Positions 16,803 through 26,600 of a stretch of DNA of 64,000 nucleotides are shown here, piece by piece. The DNA is from Sorangium cellulosum So0157-2 (GTDB lineage: Bacteria; Myxococcota_A; Polyangia; Polyangiales; Polyangiaceae). The position numbers and the translations under genes were made by a program. Numbering within the stretch: the stretch's first letter is position 1; each line of letters opens with the position of its first letter. The stretch is from contig NC_021658.1 in NCBI RefSeq assembly GCF_000418325.1, positions 14,488,501 through 14,552,500 on the forward strand. The letters are read 5' to 3'. Under the pieces are notes generated by a model, which searched no databases, was not told where the DNA came from, and saw only the letters and a program-made list of their open reading frames with translations.

Positions 16803-19800
16803 TCAGAGGCTCATGTTGAGCGAGGCGAGGAACGTACGGCCGCTCTGCGGGAACTTCGCGATGGTGTACTGCGCGGCCGTGGGCGCCGTCCAGCGCCAGT
16901 CGGCGACGTTGTAGACGCCGACGTTGTACCGGAGGTTGCCGACGTCCAGCTGCCCGGAGACGACGATGTCCCAGATCACGGCCGGCTCGGTCTGGGTTTG
17001 GGCGGGAGCCGTGCTGGCCGTGCTGGTGTTGCGATCGTACCGCGGCGCCTCGACCGTCAAGCGCGACGCCAGGACGACCGCCTTCCCGAAGAGCGGGGCC
17101 GCGCCGCGGGCCGACGCCATGTGCTCCGGCGAGTTCGGGACGTTGCGCCGCTCGTTGACGCCGCTTTCCTCCAGGTACCGCGCCTTCGCATAGGAGTACG
17201 AGAGCGACGCCATCCACCCCTGGCGCCACTCGCGGCGCAGCTCGGCCTCGCCACCGACGACCAAGATCGGAACATCGGTGTTGTTGTAGTCGGTCGGGTC
17301 GCCTTCGATGTTGCTCCCCTCCTGGAAGATCAGGTTGCTCAGGTGGTTCACGTACCCCGCGCCGAGCACCGAGACCGTGGAGGAGAGCCGGTGGGTGAAC
17401 TCGACCTCGCCCGACCAGACGTTCTCGGGTCGGAGATCCGGCGAGGGCCTGTAGGTCACGTGCGGCTCTGTTTCCCCCGGGGCCGGAGGAAGAGCGTACC
17501 CGTAGAACAACTCCTGGATGGAGGGCGCGCGGAACGCGCGGCCGCCGGTGATCTTCAGGTTGCCCTGCTCGTACGGCTTGACGATGAGCGCGATCCTGGG
17601 GCTCGGGACCGGCGTCGCGTCCTCCAACGTCGAGTAGTAGTCGAAGCGTGAGCCCGCCGAGATGCGGAGCCGCTCCGACGGCGTGATATCGACGAGCGCG
17701 TATGCAGCGAAGATCCGGTAAGGGTGCTTGTCGAGAGCGCTCGTGTCAATTTGCCTCGCAGGATCGTCGCTGAGCGGGAGGTAGACGAAGTCATAGCAAC
17801 CGGTGGCGTCGCAGGCCCTGTCGACGCCCTGCTGCGCGGCGGTGAAGTGCAGCTGCGCCTCGGCGCCCGCGGTGATCTTCAGCTGCGGGATCGGGCTGAA
17901 CTCGACCCGTTGCTCCGCGAGCAGCCAGATGTCATCGAACTTCTCCTTGTCATAGACCTCGTACACGGTCGACGGCGGCGGCGCGACAAACTTAGGGTAG
18001 TACCAGAGCCTGTCTCTGAACTGATACATGTTGATGCTCGCGCGGGTCAGCGTCGCGAGCTTGTCCCCGAAGCGCGGCGAGAGCGAGAGCTCGAGGAACC
18101 CACGGGTGTCCTTGTAGTACGTCTTGTCGACGCCGAGCTGCGTCGTCGCGACGCCGTTGGGGACCGTCTTGTCGCGGGAGTTCAGGTACCACTGCGCCGA
18201 GAACGACTTCAGCCAGAGCCGCCCCTGGAAGGTCCCCACGGTGAACTTGTCGTTGTCCCGGGAGTGACCGTCGAACTCGTAACGGTTCGGGTCGTAGACC
18301 CAGTCCTCACCTTGGCGCACCGGCGGGGGGTCGCTGGACGTGAAGTGATTCTTGTAATCGCCGAAGTAGTAATCCCGCCCGAGGCTGCGCGCGGCGCCGA
18401 CGGACGCCCAGACGCCCGAGTCGCGCCCGAGCGGCAGCTGGAACGACGCGCGCCCGCGGACCAGCGAGTTGTCGGCCGTGCCCACGCCGAAGCCCACGCT
18501 GCTCGCCGTCGGACGGCCCTTGGTCACGATGTTGACGACGCCGGAGAACGCGCCCGTACCGTAGAGCACCGAGCCCGGGCCCCGCACGATCTCGATCCGC
18601 TCCACGTCCTCCAGGTCCGTCCGGGCGAGGTAGTCGAAGTACGACAGGTTGACCCAGCTGTCGTTCATCGAGTGGCCGTTGAGCAGCGTCAGCATGCGGT
18701 TGCCGAAGTCGCCCGGCAGGTTGATGCCGCGGATGCCCGCGAAGGTGTACACGCCGTCGTACGTCGTGTAGACGCCGCGCACGCCCCGGAGCGCCTCGGC
18801 GACGGTCGGATAACCCATCGCGCGGAGCTCCTGCCCGGGGATGATGGTGACCGAGCCGGGGGCGTCCTCGACGGCCTCCGTCGAACGAGACGCGGCCTCG
18901 ACCTCCTCGAGCTGCCGGAGCGAGATGTCGATCCGGGTCTGCTGGCTCGCCACGACGGTCGCGACCTGCTCCACCGGGCGGAAGCCGCGGAGCGAGACGC
19001 GCACGCGGCGCTGGCCGCTCTGCACGTTGAGCACCGCCGGCGTGAAGCCCATCGGCTTGCCGTCGACCTCGACGAGCGCGTCGCGCTCGTCCGCGTTGAC
19101 CACCAGGCTGCCCGTGAGCGGGTTCAGGCGGTAGCGCGCGGTCACCGTGCTCGCGGCCGCGACGTTCACGTCCTGCTCCGACGGCTGATACCCCTCCTGC
19201 GAGAGGTACAGGCGGTGCCGGCCCGGAGGCAGCGTGAGGTCGCACGGCGCGGTGCACGCCGGCGGGCCGCTCGCGTCGTTGACGCGCACCGTCGTGCCCG
19301 CCGTCTCGCCCACCACGCGCACCGTGCCGATGATGCGCTTCAGCTTGACCTCGACGTTGGTCTGCTCGCCGAGCTTCGCCTCGACGTTCTCGACCTCCGC
19401 CGGCTCGTAGCCCTCGAGATCGACGATGATCTTGTGCTTGGTGTTGGGCGGGAAGCCGAGCAGGCGCGGCGTGTTGCCGCGGCCGCCGAGGTCACGGCGG
19501 TTGATGTACACCGTCGCTCCCGGCGGGTCCGTCGTCACCTTGATGACGGCGACGTTCGGCCGTATGCGCGCGAGCGCCTCCTCGATGGCGGGCCTGCGCG
19601 CCGCGTTGGGCTCCTGTTCGAGCGCCTGAACGTAGTAGCGGAACGCGTCCGGGTACTCCCCGAGCGCCTCGTACGTTCGTGCGATGTTGAAGATGACGTT
19701 GCGGTTCGGCACGAGCCGGTTCGACACCAGGAAGTGCTCCAGGGCGCCCCGGTAATCGGCTTTGGCGTAACGCTCCGTGGCGATCCTGAAGTGTAGATCG

Positions 19801-19895
19801 GCCTCGTCGGCCAGATCGTCCGCCCAGGCAGGCCGACCGGAGAATGTGAGGAGTGAAACGAGTATGAGTAGGAGTGCGGAACGACGAAAGCTCAT
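16803..19895 (-). CDS. TonB-dependent outer-membrane receptor with N-terminal TPR and PEGA/carboxypeptidase-like domains
   Basis: A 1030-aa secreted protein; the signal peptide is MSFRRSALLLILVSLLTFSG...AWA. Residues 28-110 resemble TPR helices (RIATERYAKADYRGALEHF). Residues 115-350 hold three beta-rich PEGA-like modules (TTDPPGATVYINRRDLGG, LPPGRHRLYLSQEGYQPSE, VEVDGKPMGFTPAV). The plug begins near 370 (DAPGSVTIIPGQELRAMGYP, IEIVRGPGSVLYGTGAFSGV), and a beta-barrel runs to the terminal aromatic-plus-Leu end TFLASLNMSL. The substrate is unknown. A longer frame upstream of 19895 lacks signal-peptide logic. Promoter at 20009-20037, terminator at 16738-16768, so probably monocistronic. Confidence 0.9.
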   Translation of the reverse strand: MSFRRSALLLILVSLLTFSGRPAWADDLADEADLHFRIATERYAKADYRGALEHFLVSNRLVPNRNVIFNIARTYEALGEYPDAFRYYVQALEQEPNAARRPAIEEALARIRPNVAVIKVTTDPPGATVYINRRDLGGRGNTPRLLGFPPNTKHKIIVDLEGYEPAEVENVEAKLGEQTNVEVKLKRIIGTVRVVGETAGTTVRVNDASGPPACTAPCDLTLPPGRHRLYLSQEGYQPSEQDVNVAAASTVTARYRLNPLTGSLVVNADERDALVEVDGKPMGFTPAVLNVQSGQRRVRVSLRGFRPVEQVATVVASQQTRIDISLRQLEEVEAASRSTEAVEDAPGSVTIIPGQELRAMGYPTVAEALRGVRGVYTTYDGVYTFAGIRGINLPGDFGNRMLTLLNGHSMNDSWVNLSYFDYLARTDLEDVERIEIVRGPGSVLYGTGAFSGVVNIVTKGRPTASSVGFGVGTADNSLVRGRASFQLPLGRDSGVWASVGAARSLGRDYYFGDYKNHFTSSDPPPVRQGEDWVYDPNRYEFDGHSRDNDKFTVGTFQGRLWLKSFSAQWYLNSRDKTVPNGVATTQLGVDKTYYKDTRGFLELSLSPRFGDKLATLTRASINMYQFRDRLWYYPKFVAPPPSTVYEVYDKEKFDDIWLLAEQRVEFSPIPQLKITAGAEAQLHFTAAQQGVDRACDATGCYDFVYLPLSDDPARQIDTSALDKHPYRIFAAYALVDITPSERLRISAGSRFDYYSTLEDATPVPSPRIALIVKPYEQGNLKITGGRAFRAPSIQELFYGYALPPAPGETEPHVTYRPSPDLRPENVWSGEVEFTHRLSSTVSVLGAGYVNHLSNLIFQEGSNIEGDPTDYNNTDVPILVVGGEAELRREWRQGWMASLSYSYAKARYLEESGVNERRNVPNSPEHMASARGAAPLFGKAVVLASRLTVEAPRYDRNTSTASTAPAQTQTEPAVIWDIVVSGQLDVGNLRYNVGVYNVADWRWTAPTAAQYTIAKFPQSGRTFLASLNMSL

Positions 19896-20008
19896 CTTTC
19901 GATCTCGATTCCCAGCGGTCGTAGTGGAGCGCAAGGCGCCGTCCGCCGGGGCCCAGCAGTCACGCTGAGACACGGCGAGCTTCGGACGAACAGCCGCATT
20001 GCCGGGTC

Positions 20009-20037
20009 AGCTTACCGTAAGCCGTGAGCCGATCCAA
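20009..20037 (-). promoter_or_regulatory. Predicted sigma70-type promoter, shared module copy 2
   Basis: On the minus strand TTGGAT (20037-20032) and TAAGCT (20014-20009) are 17 bp apart. The spacer contains the perfect inverted repeat GCTTAC-G-GTAAGC, overlapping the -10 box. It matches the module at 6382-6410 almost base for base. It points toward the TonB-receptor gene, giving a leader of about 107 nt. Confidence 0.6.
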
Positions 20038-20386
20038 CCTGTTCGCACAAGCGGCGGACGCCCCCACGTCCACGTCGCCGCCGCTGTGTAGGCGCTTCTG
20101 CGCGGGCCGCGTGACAGCGTGCGCGGTACGCGGTCGAGCCCAGCGCGCGGAGCTCGCCGCGCGCGCGGATCTCCCCGGAGCCGCTCGCGCTCCCGCGCGC
20201 CCGAAGGCAAGCGCCCGAGCTCGGGCTCGCTCGCGCGCCGCGCCCCAGCCGAGCCGCGGCGCGCAGGATCGCGCCGCCACATGCATAAGCGGTCGTGAGG
20301 CGCCGGCGCTCGCGCGGCGCGAGGCGGCGGCGCGGGCCCTCAGCGGTGGAGCGACTCGAGCTCGGCCGTGGCGCGGCGGCGGCCGC
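20038..20386. other. Intergenic region between the receptor promoter and potC
   Basis: 349 bp, very GC-rich, without a supported gene. It holds the 12-bp palindrome CCCGAGCTCGGG at 20214-20225 and many GCGCG runs. No T-rich terminator for the potABC operon is visible. Confidence 0.45.
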
Positions 20387-21214
20387 TCAATCGTGCCGCC
20401 AGCGGGTCAGCCGCTCCAGCAGCATGATGAACACGATCACCCCGAACACGAGGATCGTCGAGATCGCGAACAGGTCCGTCCGCATCCCCCGCACCTGAGA
20501 GTGATAGACGAAGAGCGGGAGCGTGACCGAGCGGGGGCCGGACGTGAAGAAGCTGATCACGAAGTCGTTGAGCGACATCGTGAACGCGAGCATCGCGCCC
20601 CCCACGATGGCCGGCCAGAGGAGGGGGAGCGTGACCCTCCGGAAATGGGTCCAGGACGAGGCGTAGAGATCCATCGCGGCCTCGCTCAGCGTCGGTCCGA
20701 TGGAGATGAGGCGGCTGCGGACGATGAGCGTGACGAACGCGATCTCGAACGTCACGTGGCCGATGATCATCGTCGTCATGCCCAGGTCGAACCAGTCCAC
20801 CACCCGGCGGAGCAGGTTGAACGCCATGACCAGCACCGCCGCGAAGGTGATGTCCGGCGCGACCGCCGGGATGTCCACGATCGACTCGAGCAGGCGGCTC
20901 ACGGAGCTCGTCCACGGAAAGCGCATCCCGAGCGCGAGCAGCGTCCCGAGGACGGTCGAGACGAGCGTGGAGGCGCCGCCGAGCAGCAGCGTATTCACGG
21001 CCACCTCGCGGATCTCCCGGGCGCGCCGGCTGGTCTCGGGATCGGCGAAGAGATCGACGTACCAGCGCACCGAGAAGCCCGTCCAGACCAGGCCCCGCTC
21101 CGCGGCGTTGAACGAGTACATCGCCACCGCGAGCAGCGGCACGTAGAGCAGCCCGAAGCCGAGGAAGGCGGCGACCGTCGTCAGCGCGCGCCAGGGACCG
21201 CGATCGCTGTTCAC
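20387..21214 (-). CDS. potC: Polyamine ABC transporter permease PotC
   Basis: A 275-aa inner-membrane permease with six hydrophobic segments and the ABC-permease EAA loop region SEAAMDLYASSWTHFRRVTLP. It also has DFVISFFTSGP and ends LLERLTRWRHD, as in PotC/PotI. It starts with GTG at 21214; the GTG overlaps the TGA of the upstream permease (GTGA), which shows translational coupling. The long in-frame extension above this point is a shadow of potB. Spermidine/putrescine uptake is inferred from family and from the PotD-like protein in the window. Confidence 0.88.
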   Translation of the reverse strand: MNSDRGPWRALTTVAAFLGFGLLYVPLLAVAMYSFNAAERGLVWTGFSVRWYVDLFADPETSRRAREIREVAVNTLLLGGASTLVSTVLGTLLALGMRFPWTSSVSRLLESIVDIPAVAPDITFAAVLVMAFNLLRRVVDWFDLGMTTMIIGHVTFEIAFVTLIVRSRLISIGPTLSEAAMDLYASSWTHFRRVTLPLLWPAIVGGAMLAFTMSLNDFVISFFTSGPRSVTLPLFVYHSQVRGMRTDLFAISTILVFGVIVFIMLLERLTRWRHD

Positions 21215-22104
21215 AGGATCTCCACGGAGCGCCCGTTGCGGCGATACAGGGAGACGCCGCCCAGGGTCATGACGATGAGCAGGAGGCTCAGCGCCGCGCC
21301 ATAGGGGATGTTCCGGCCGGGGCCGAACTGGTGCTGGATCAGGTTGCCTATCAGCCAGTGCTTCGCGCCGCCGAGCATGTCGCTCACCACGAAGACGCTC
21401 ATCGCGGGGACGAACGTCAGGATCACGGCGACGCTGAGGCCGGGGAGGGTCTGGGGCAAGATCGCGGCGAAGAAGACGCGGAGCCGCGAGGCGTAGAGGT
21501 CCTGCGCCGCCTCGACGAGCGACCAGTCGAGGCGGTCGATGCTCGTGTAGAGGGGGACCACCGCGAACGGCAGCGAGGCCGCGACGAGGCCGAGCGAGAC
21601 CGCGATCCAGCTCGGGTAGATGTCGCGGCCGGGGTCGACCCAGCCGAGCGACGCGGCGAGCTTGGCGGGGGGCAGCTGCGCCGAGAGGAGGAGCTTCCAG
21701 CTGAACGTGCGGATGACGAGGTTCGTGCAGAGCGGGACGAAGACGAGCGCCAGCCAGAAGAACCGCCGGCGCTGCGAGCCGCGGGCGATGAAGAAGCCCA
21801 TCGGGTACGCGAGGAGCACGGAGGCGCTCGTGGCGACCAGCGCGAGGACGATGCTCCGGATGAGGATGCGCGCGTTCTCGCCCGACGCGGAGCCGAAGAT
21901 GCGCGCGAACGACTCGAGCGTCAGCTCCCAGATCAGCGCGCCGTCGGCGTCGCGCTTGACGAACGACACGACGAGGAGGGCGAGGCTCGGCAGGAGGAGG
22001 AACACGGACAGCCACGAGACGCCGCCCGCGATGAGCAGGAAGCCTCGCGCGAGCAGCCGCCGCCGCGTCGTCAGCTGGCCATACCAGACCGTCGGCTCAG
22101 TCAC
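21211..22104 (-). CDS. potB: Polyamine ABC transporter permease PotB
   Basis: A 297-aa inner-membrane permease (hydrophobic segments around residues 20-45, 85-110, 115-140, 165-190, 215-240, 270-290). The EAA motif is VEAAQDLYASRLRVFFAAILP. FSWKLLLS and the MLGGAKHWLIGNLIQHQFG stretch are typical of PotB/PotH. The start is GTG at 22104, overlapping potA by 8 bp, and the stop overlaps the potC GTG. It pairs with PotC as heterodimeric channel. Confidence 0.9.
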   Translation of the reverse strand: MTEPTVWYGQLTTRRRLLARGFLLIAGGVSWLSVFLLLPSLALLVVSFVKRDADGALIWELTLESFARIFGSASGENARILIRSIVLALVATSASVLLAYPMGFFIARGSQRRRFFWLALVFVPLCTNLVIRTFSWKLLLSAQLPPAKLAASLGWVDPGRDIYPSWIAVSLGLVAASLPFAVVPLYTSIDRLDWSLVEAAQDLYASRLRVFFAAILPQTLPGLSVAVILTFVPAMSVFVVSDMLGGAKHWLIGNLIQHQFGPGRNIPYGAALSLLLIVMTLGGVSLYRRNGRSVEIL

Positions 22105-23212
22105 TGAGCACCTCGAGCCGCTCGGCGGGCAGGGCGAGCCAGACGGACGAGCCGGGCTTGAGCATCGAGCGGGGGCTGAGCTGCACGCGCAGCGGCCCCG
22201 GCTCGATGATGAGCTCGACGTGGTCGCCGCGGTAGAAGCTCTCGCGCACCACGCCGCGCACGCCGTTCTCCGGCGGCTCGCTGTCGCAGAGCTCGATCCA
22301 CTCGGGGTGGATCGCGAGCGTGCCGAACTCCCACTGAGGCGTGGTCTGGACCCTCAGCGCGCCCACCGTCGTGAAGACGAGCGTGGCGCCGACGCGCTGC
22401 GCCGAGATGAGGTTGGCGGCGCCGAAGAACTCGGCGGCGAAGCGGCTCTGCGGCCGCTCGTAGACCTCGGCCGTCGCGCCCTGCTGCTCGATGCGGCCCT
22501 TGTTCATCAGCACGATGCGGTCCGAGACGGTCATCGCCTCGTCCTGATCGTGAGTGACGAGCACGAACGTCTTCCCGAGCGCGCGCTGGAGGCGGCGCAG
22601 GTCGAGCTGGACCTCGGCGCGCAGCTTCGCGTCGAGGGCCGACATCGGCTCGTCGAGCAGCAGCACCTCAGGCTCGTTGACGACCGCGCGCGCGAGCGCG
22701 ACTCGCTGCTTCTGACCGCCCGAGATCTGGTGCGGATACCGCTCCGCGAGATCATCGAGCTTGAGCATCGAGAGGCTCGAGCGCACGCGCTCGCGCACCT
22801 CGGGATCAGGGATGCTGCGCGACCTCAGGCCGAAGGCCACGTTCTCGAACACGGTGAGATGCGGGAACAGGGCATAGTTCTGGAACACCGTGTTCACCGG
22901 CCTGCGGTTCGCCGGCAGGTGGTCAACCGCCCTGCCCGCGAGGAGGATGCGCCCCCGATCGGAGCGATCGAGCCCCGCGATGATGCGGAGCAGCGTGGTC
23001 TTTCCGCAGCCGGACGGCCCGAGCAGCGTGACGAACTCGCCGGCCTCCGCCTTGAACGACACGTCGTTCAGTATCTGTGTCTTCCCGAAGCTCTTGCTGA
23101 CATTCTCTACAACGAGGCTGCATCCCGGGTTGCTCTCGGCCGCGCTCTCGTTCGGGGGCCTCGTGATGCGCCGCGCCGACGACGAGAAGAAGTCTCTCAA
23201 CCTCTGGATCAC
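22097..23212 (-). CDS. potA: Polyamine ABC transporter ATP-binding protein PotA
   Basis: A 371-aa ATPase. The ABC domain starts LVVENVSKSFGKTQILNDVS. It has Walker A GPSGCGKT, signature ISGGQKQRVALARA, Walker B VLLLDEPMSALDAK and the switch histidine in VTHDQDEAM. A TOBE-type regulatory domain follows (about residues 280-371). I chose the GTG at 23212 because it gives the family length and a plausible N-terminus (VIQRLRDFFSSS); the frame stays open upstream, so this start is uncertain. First gene of potABC. No strong promoter is obvious upstream in the repeat-rich spacer. Confidence 0.88.
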   Translation of the reverse strand: MIQRLRDFFSSSARRITRPPNESAAESNPGCSLVVENVSKSFGKTQILNDVSFKAEAGEFVTLLGPSGCGKTTLLRIIAGLDRSDRGRILLAGRAVDHLPANRRPVNTVFQNYALFPHLTVFENVAFGLRSRSIPDPEVRERVRSSLSMLKLDDLAERYPHQISGGQKQRVALARAVVNEPEVLLLDEPMSALDAKLRAEVQLDLRRLQRALGKTFVLVTHDQDEAMTVSDRIVLMNKGRIEQQGATAEVYERPQSRFAAEFFGAANLISAQRVGATLVFTTVGALRVQTTPQWEFGTLAIHPEWIELCDSEPPENGVRGVVRESFYRGDHVELIIEPGPLRVQLSPRSMLKPGSSVWLALPAERLEVLSD

Positions 23213-23668
23213 CCCAGCAAACCCTTTGCGCGTGGCGCTCTCGGAACCGCTTCCGAAGCCTCGGAGCGTACTACGCAGACCATGATGCCCTCCCGTTGTC
23301 AACTGGGTGCGCGCCGGGCTGACCGGCTGAGCGGCGCGCGCCGGACCGGGTTCTTTTCGCTCGCAGGCCGGGTACGCTACCGCCCTTCCCCTGGGCGTGC
23401 CACCTTTCTGCCGATCCTGCTCGCGGCGTGACGCGCGCGTCACGCAGGCCGGACGCGCGTCGCGCAGGCCCGGCGCGCGGCCCGCGGCCCGGCGCGCGCC
23501 GCGCGGCTCCTGCGCCCTCGCCGCGCCTCCCGCGCGCGGCTGGCGCGCGCCTCCCGCGCGCTTCCCACCCGCGTCCCACGCGCATCCAGCCCGCTTCCAA
23601 CGCGCAGCCAACGCGCAGCCAACGCGCAGCTTGCCACCGCTCGCCGCCGGTGATTTCTTGGTCCACGC
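23213..23668. other. Repeat-rich intergenic region between potA and a kinase-ATPase gene
   Basis: 456 bp. The second half is a run of degenerate GCGCG/CCCGCGC motifs. It includes a perfect 11-bp tandem triplet, CAACGCGCAGC x3, at 23598-23630. No gene is supported. Both flanking genes diverge from here, so promoters must lie within it. Confidence 0.55.
23598..23630 (+). repeat. 11-bp tandem repeat, three perfect copies
   Basis: CAACGCGCAGC is repeated three times without change, ending 38 bp before the kinase-ATPase ATG. Copy number may vary between strains and could alter the leader. Confidence 0.8.
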
Positions 23669-26600
23669 ATGGGCCTGAGGAACGCGAGACCCGAGTTCGG
23701 AGGCACGCGTCGCTTCCAGGTCGTTCGCGTCGTGGGCGTCGGCGGGATGGGGGTTGTCTACGAGGCCTTCGACCGCGAGCGGAAGGGGCGCGTCGCGCTC
23801 AAGATCCTCCGCAATCTGAGCGCCGATGCGCGCCTCCGGTTCAAGAACGAGTTCCGTTCGCTGCAGGACATCCAGCACCCGAACCTGGTCAGCCTCGGCG
23901 AGCTCCACGAGGAAGAGGGGCAGCTCTTCTTCACGATGGAGCTCATCCGGGGCGTCGACTTCGTGGTGCACGTGCGGCTCCACGAGGAGGGCGACGGCGG
24001 GCCGAGGGGCGAGCCCGCGGGCGGCGGGCGGCGCTCCACCCTGCCGTCGATCCCCCTCTGGCACGGGCAGGGCGCCGCGCCCGAGCAACTGCCCCGCATC
24101 AAGCGCCCCTTCCACGAGGCCCGCCTCCGCTCGGCGCTGGCCCAGCTCGCCCAGGGGCTCGCGGCGGTGCACGCGGCCTACAAGGTCCACCGCGACATCA
24201 AGCCTTCCAACGTGCTCGTCACCGCCGAAGAGCGGGTGGTCCTCCTCGACTTCGGCTTCGTCGCCGACGCGAGCGGCCCGGGGCGCGAGCAGGCCGTGGT
24301 CGGGACGCTCCACTACATGGCCCCCGAGCAGGCCGAGGGGAAGTCGGCCGGGCCCGAGGCGGACATCTACAGCGCGGGGGTGATGCTCTACCTCGCCCTG
24401 ACCGGCGTGTACCCGTTCCAGACGGCGCCCAAGGCGACGATGGACATGATGCGGCGGGCCGAGCCGCCGCCGCCGAGCCGGCTCGTCGAGGACATGCCGC
24501 CGGACATCGACGAGCTCTGCGTGGACATGCTCCGCATCGACCCGGCCGCCCGCCCGACCGCGCGCGACGTGCTGCGGCGGCTCCGGGTGCAGGAGCTCAT
24601 CGAGGAGCCGCCGGTCCTCTCGCAGCGCATCGGCTTCGTCGGCCGGCAGAGCGAGCTCGCCGCGCTCGAGGGCGCGTTCGCGGAGGCGCGGATGGGCCGC
24701 TCCGTCACGCGGTTCATCGAGGGCGAGTCGGGCGTCGGCAAGAGCGCGCTCCTGCGCCGGTTCCTCGAGCGCATCGACAAGGACGCGCTCGTCCTCGCCG
24801 GGCGCTGCTACGAGCGCGAGGCGGTCCCCTACAAGGCGGTGGACGAGCTCATCGACGCGCTGAGCCGGCACCTCGTGCGCCGCCCGCCCGAGGAGGTCAG
24901 GGCGCTGCTGCCGCCCAACGCGGGCCTGCTCGGCACGGTGTTCCCGGTGCTCCGGACGGTCCCCGCCATCACCGAGGCGCGCGCGCGGCGCAAGGCGATC
25001 GACCCGCCCGAGATCCGCGCCCTCGTCTTCGCCGCGCTGCGGGAGCTGCTCGGCCGGCTCGCGGCCGAGCGGCCGCTCGTGCTCGCGATCGACGATCTCC
25101 AGTGGGCCGACGCCGACAGCGTCGCGCTGCTCTCGGAGGTGATGCGCCCGTGGACCGACGCCGATCTCTGCGCCGCGGCCAGGCCGGGCTCGTTCGCCGG
25201 CCTCGACGGGCCCGTGTGCGCGGGCGCGCCGCCCGTCGTCGATCCCGCGCGCCCGCGCGCGATGATGCTCGTCGCGGCGGTGCGGACCGCCTCCGAGACG
25301 GCGCCGCCGGTCTCGCGGCAGCTCGGGGTGCCGGTCGACGCGCTCGGGCACATCATCCTCCACCGCCTGTCGCTCGCGGAGGCGCAGGAGCTCTGCGCGC
25401 TCCTGCTCCGGGGCGCGCCGGTCGGCCGGCCGCTCAGCATCGAGGCGATCGCGCAGGAGGCCGGCGGCCACCCGCTGTTCATCGACGCCCTGCTGCGCCA
25501 CCGGATGGCGCAGGACAACGACGGCGGCCCGGTGCGCCTCGACGATGTCCTCTGGGCGCGGATCAGCCGGCTGGACCCGCGGGCGCGCCAGCTCCTCGAG
25601 CTCGTCGTCTGCGCCGGCGCGCCGGTGCTGACATCCGTGGCCGCGCACGCCATGGCGGCCGATTTCGCGGAGCTCACGCGGGTGCTCTCGGTGCTGCGCG
25701 CGGCGAACCTCCTGCGGACCGGCGGCTCGGGGCAGGACGAGTTCGTCGAGCCGTTTCACAACCGCATCCGGGAGACGGTCACGAGCCGGCTCGACGAGGA
25801 GACGGCGCGCAGCTGGCACGGCCGGCTCGCGCTGGCGCTGGAGGCCTCGGGGCGCGCGGAGCTCGAGGCGCTGGCCGAGCACTGGCGCGCCGCCGGGGAC
25901 TCCGAGCGCGCGGCCGGCTACGCGGTGCGCGCGGGCGAGCAGGCCGAGGCCGCGTTCGCGTTCGACCACGCGGCGCGCCTCTACCGGATGGCGATCGATC
26001 TCCACCTGCCCGGCGGGGCGGAGCGGCGGGTCGTGCTCGCCAAGCTCGGCGACGCGCTGAGCAGCGCCGGCCGCGGCGCCAAGGCCGCGGAGGCGTACAT
26101 GGCCGCGAGCGACGGCGCCCCCGAGGCCGAGGCGATCGACCTCGGGCGCCGCGCCGCCGAGAACCTCCTCCGCGCCGGCTACGTCGACGCCGGCATGGCG
26201 GGCCTGCGCTCGGTGCTCGGCGCGGTGGGCATGCAGGTGCCGAAGACGCCGGAGCTCGCGGTCGCGTCGCTGATGCTGCGGCGCGCGCAGGTCCGCCTGC
26301 GCGGGCTGAATTTCGTCGAGCGGCCGGCCGACGAGGTCTCGCCGGAGGACCTCATGCGCATCGACGTCTGCTGGTCGGCCGCGATGGGGCTCGCGATCGT
26401 CGATCCCACGCGCGGCGCCGACTTCCAGGCGCGCAACCTGCTGCTCTCGCTCAAGGCGGGGGAGCCTTACCGCGTGACCCGCGCCCTCGCCTTCGAGGCG
26501 ACCTACCTCGCGATCGACGGCGGCCCGTCCGTCTCCCGCGTGACCGACCTGCTCTCGACCGCGAGCGCGATCGCGTCGCGCATCGGCCGGCCCCACGCGC

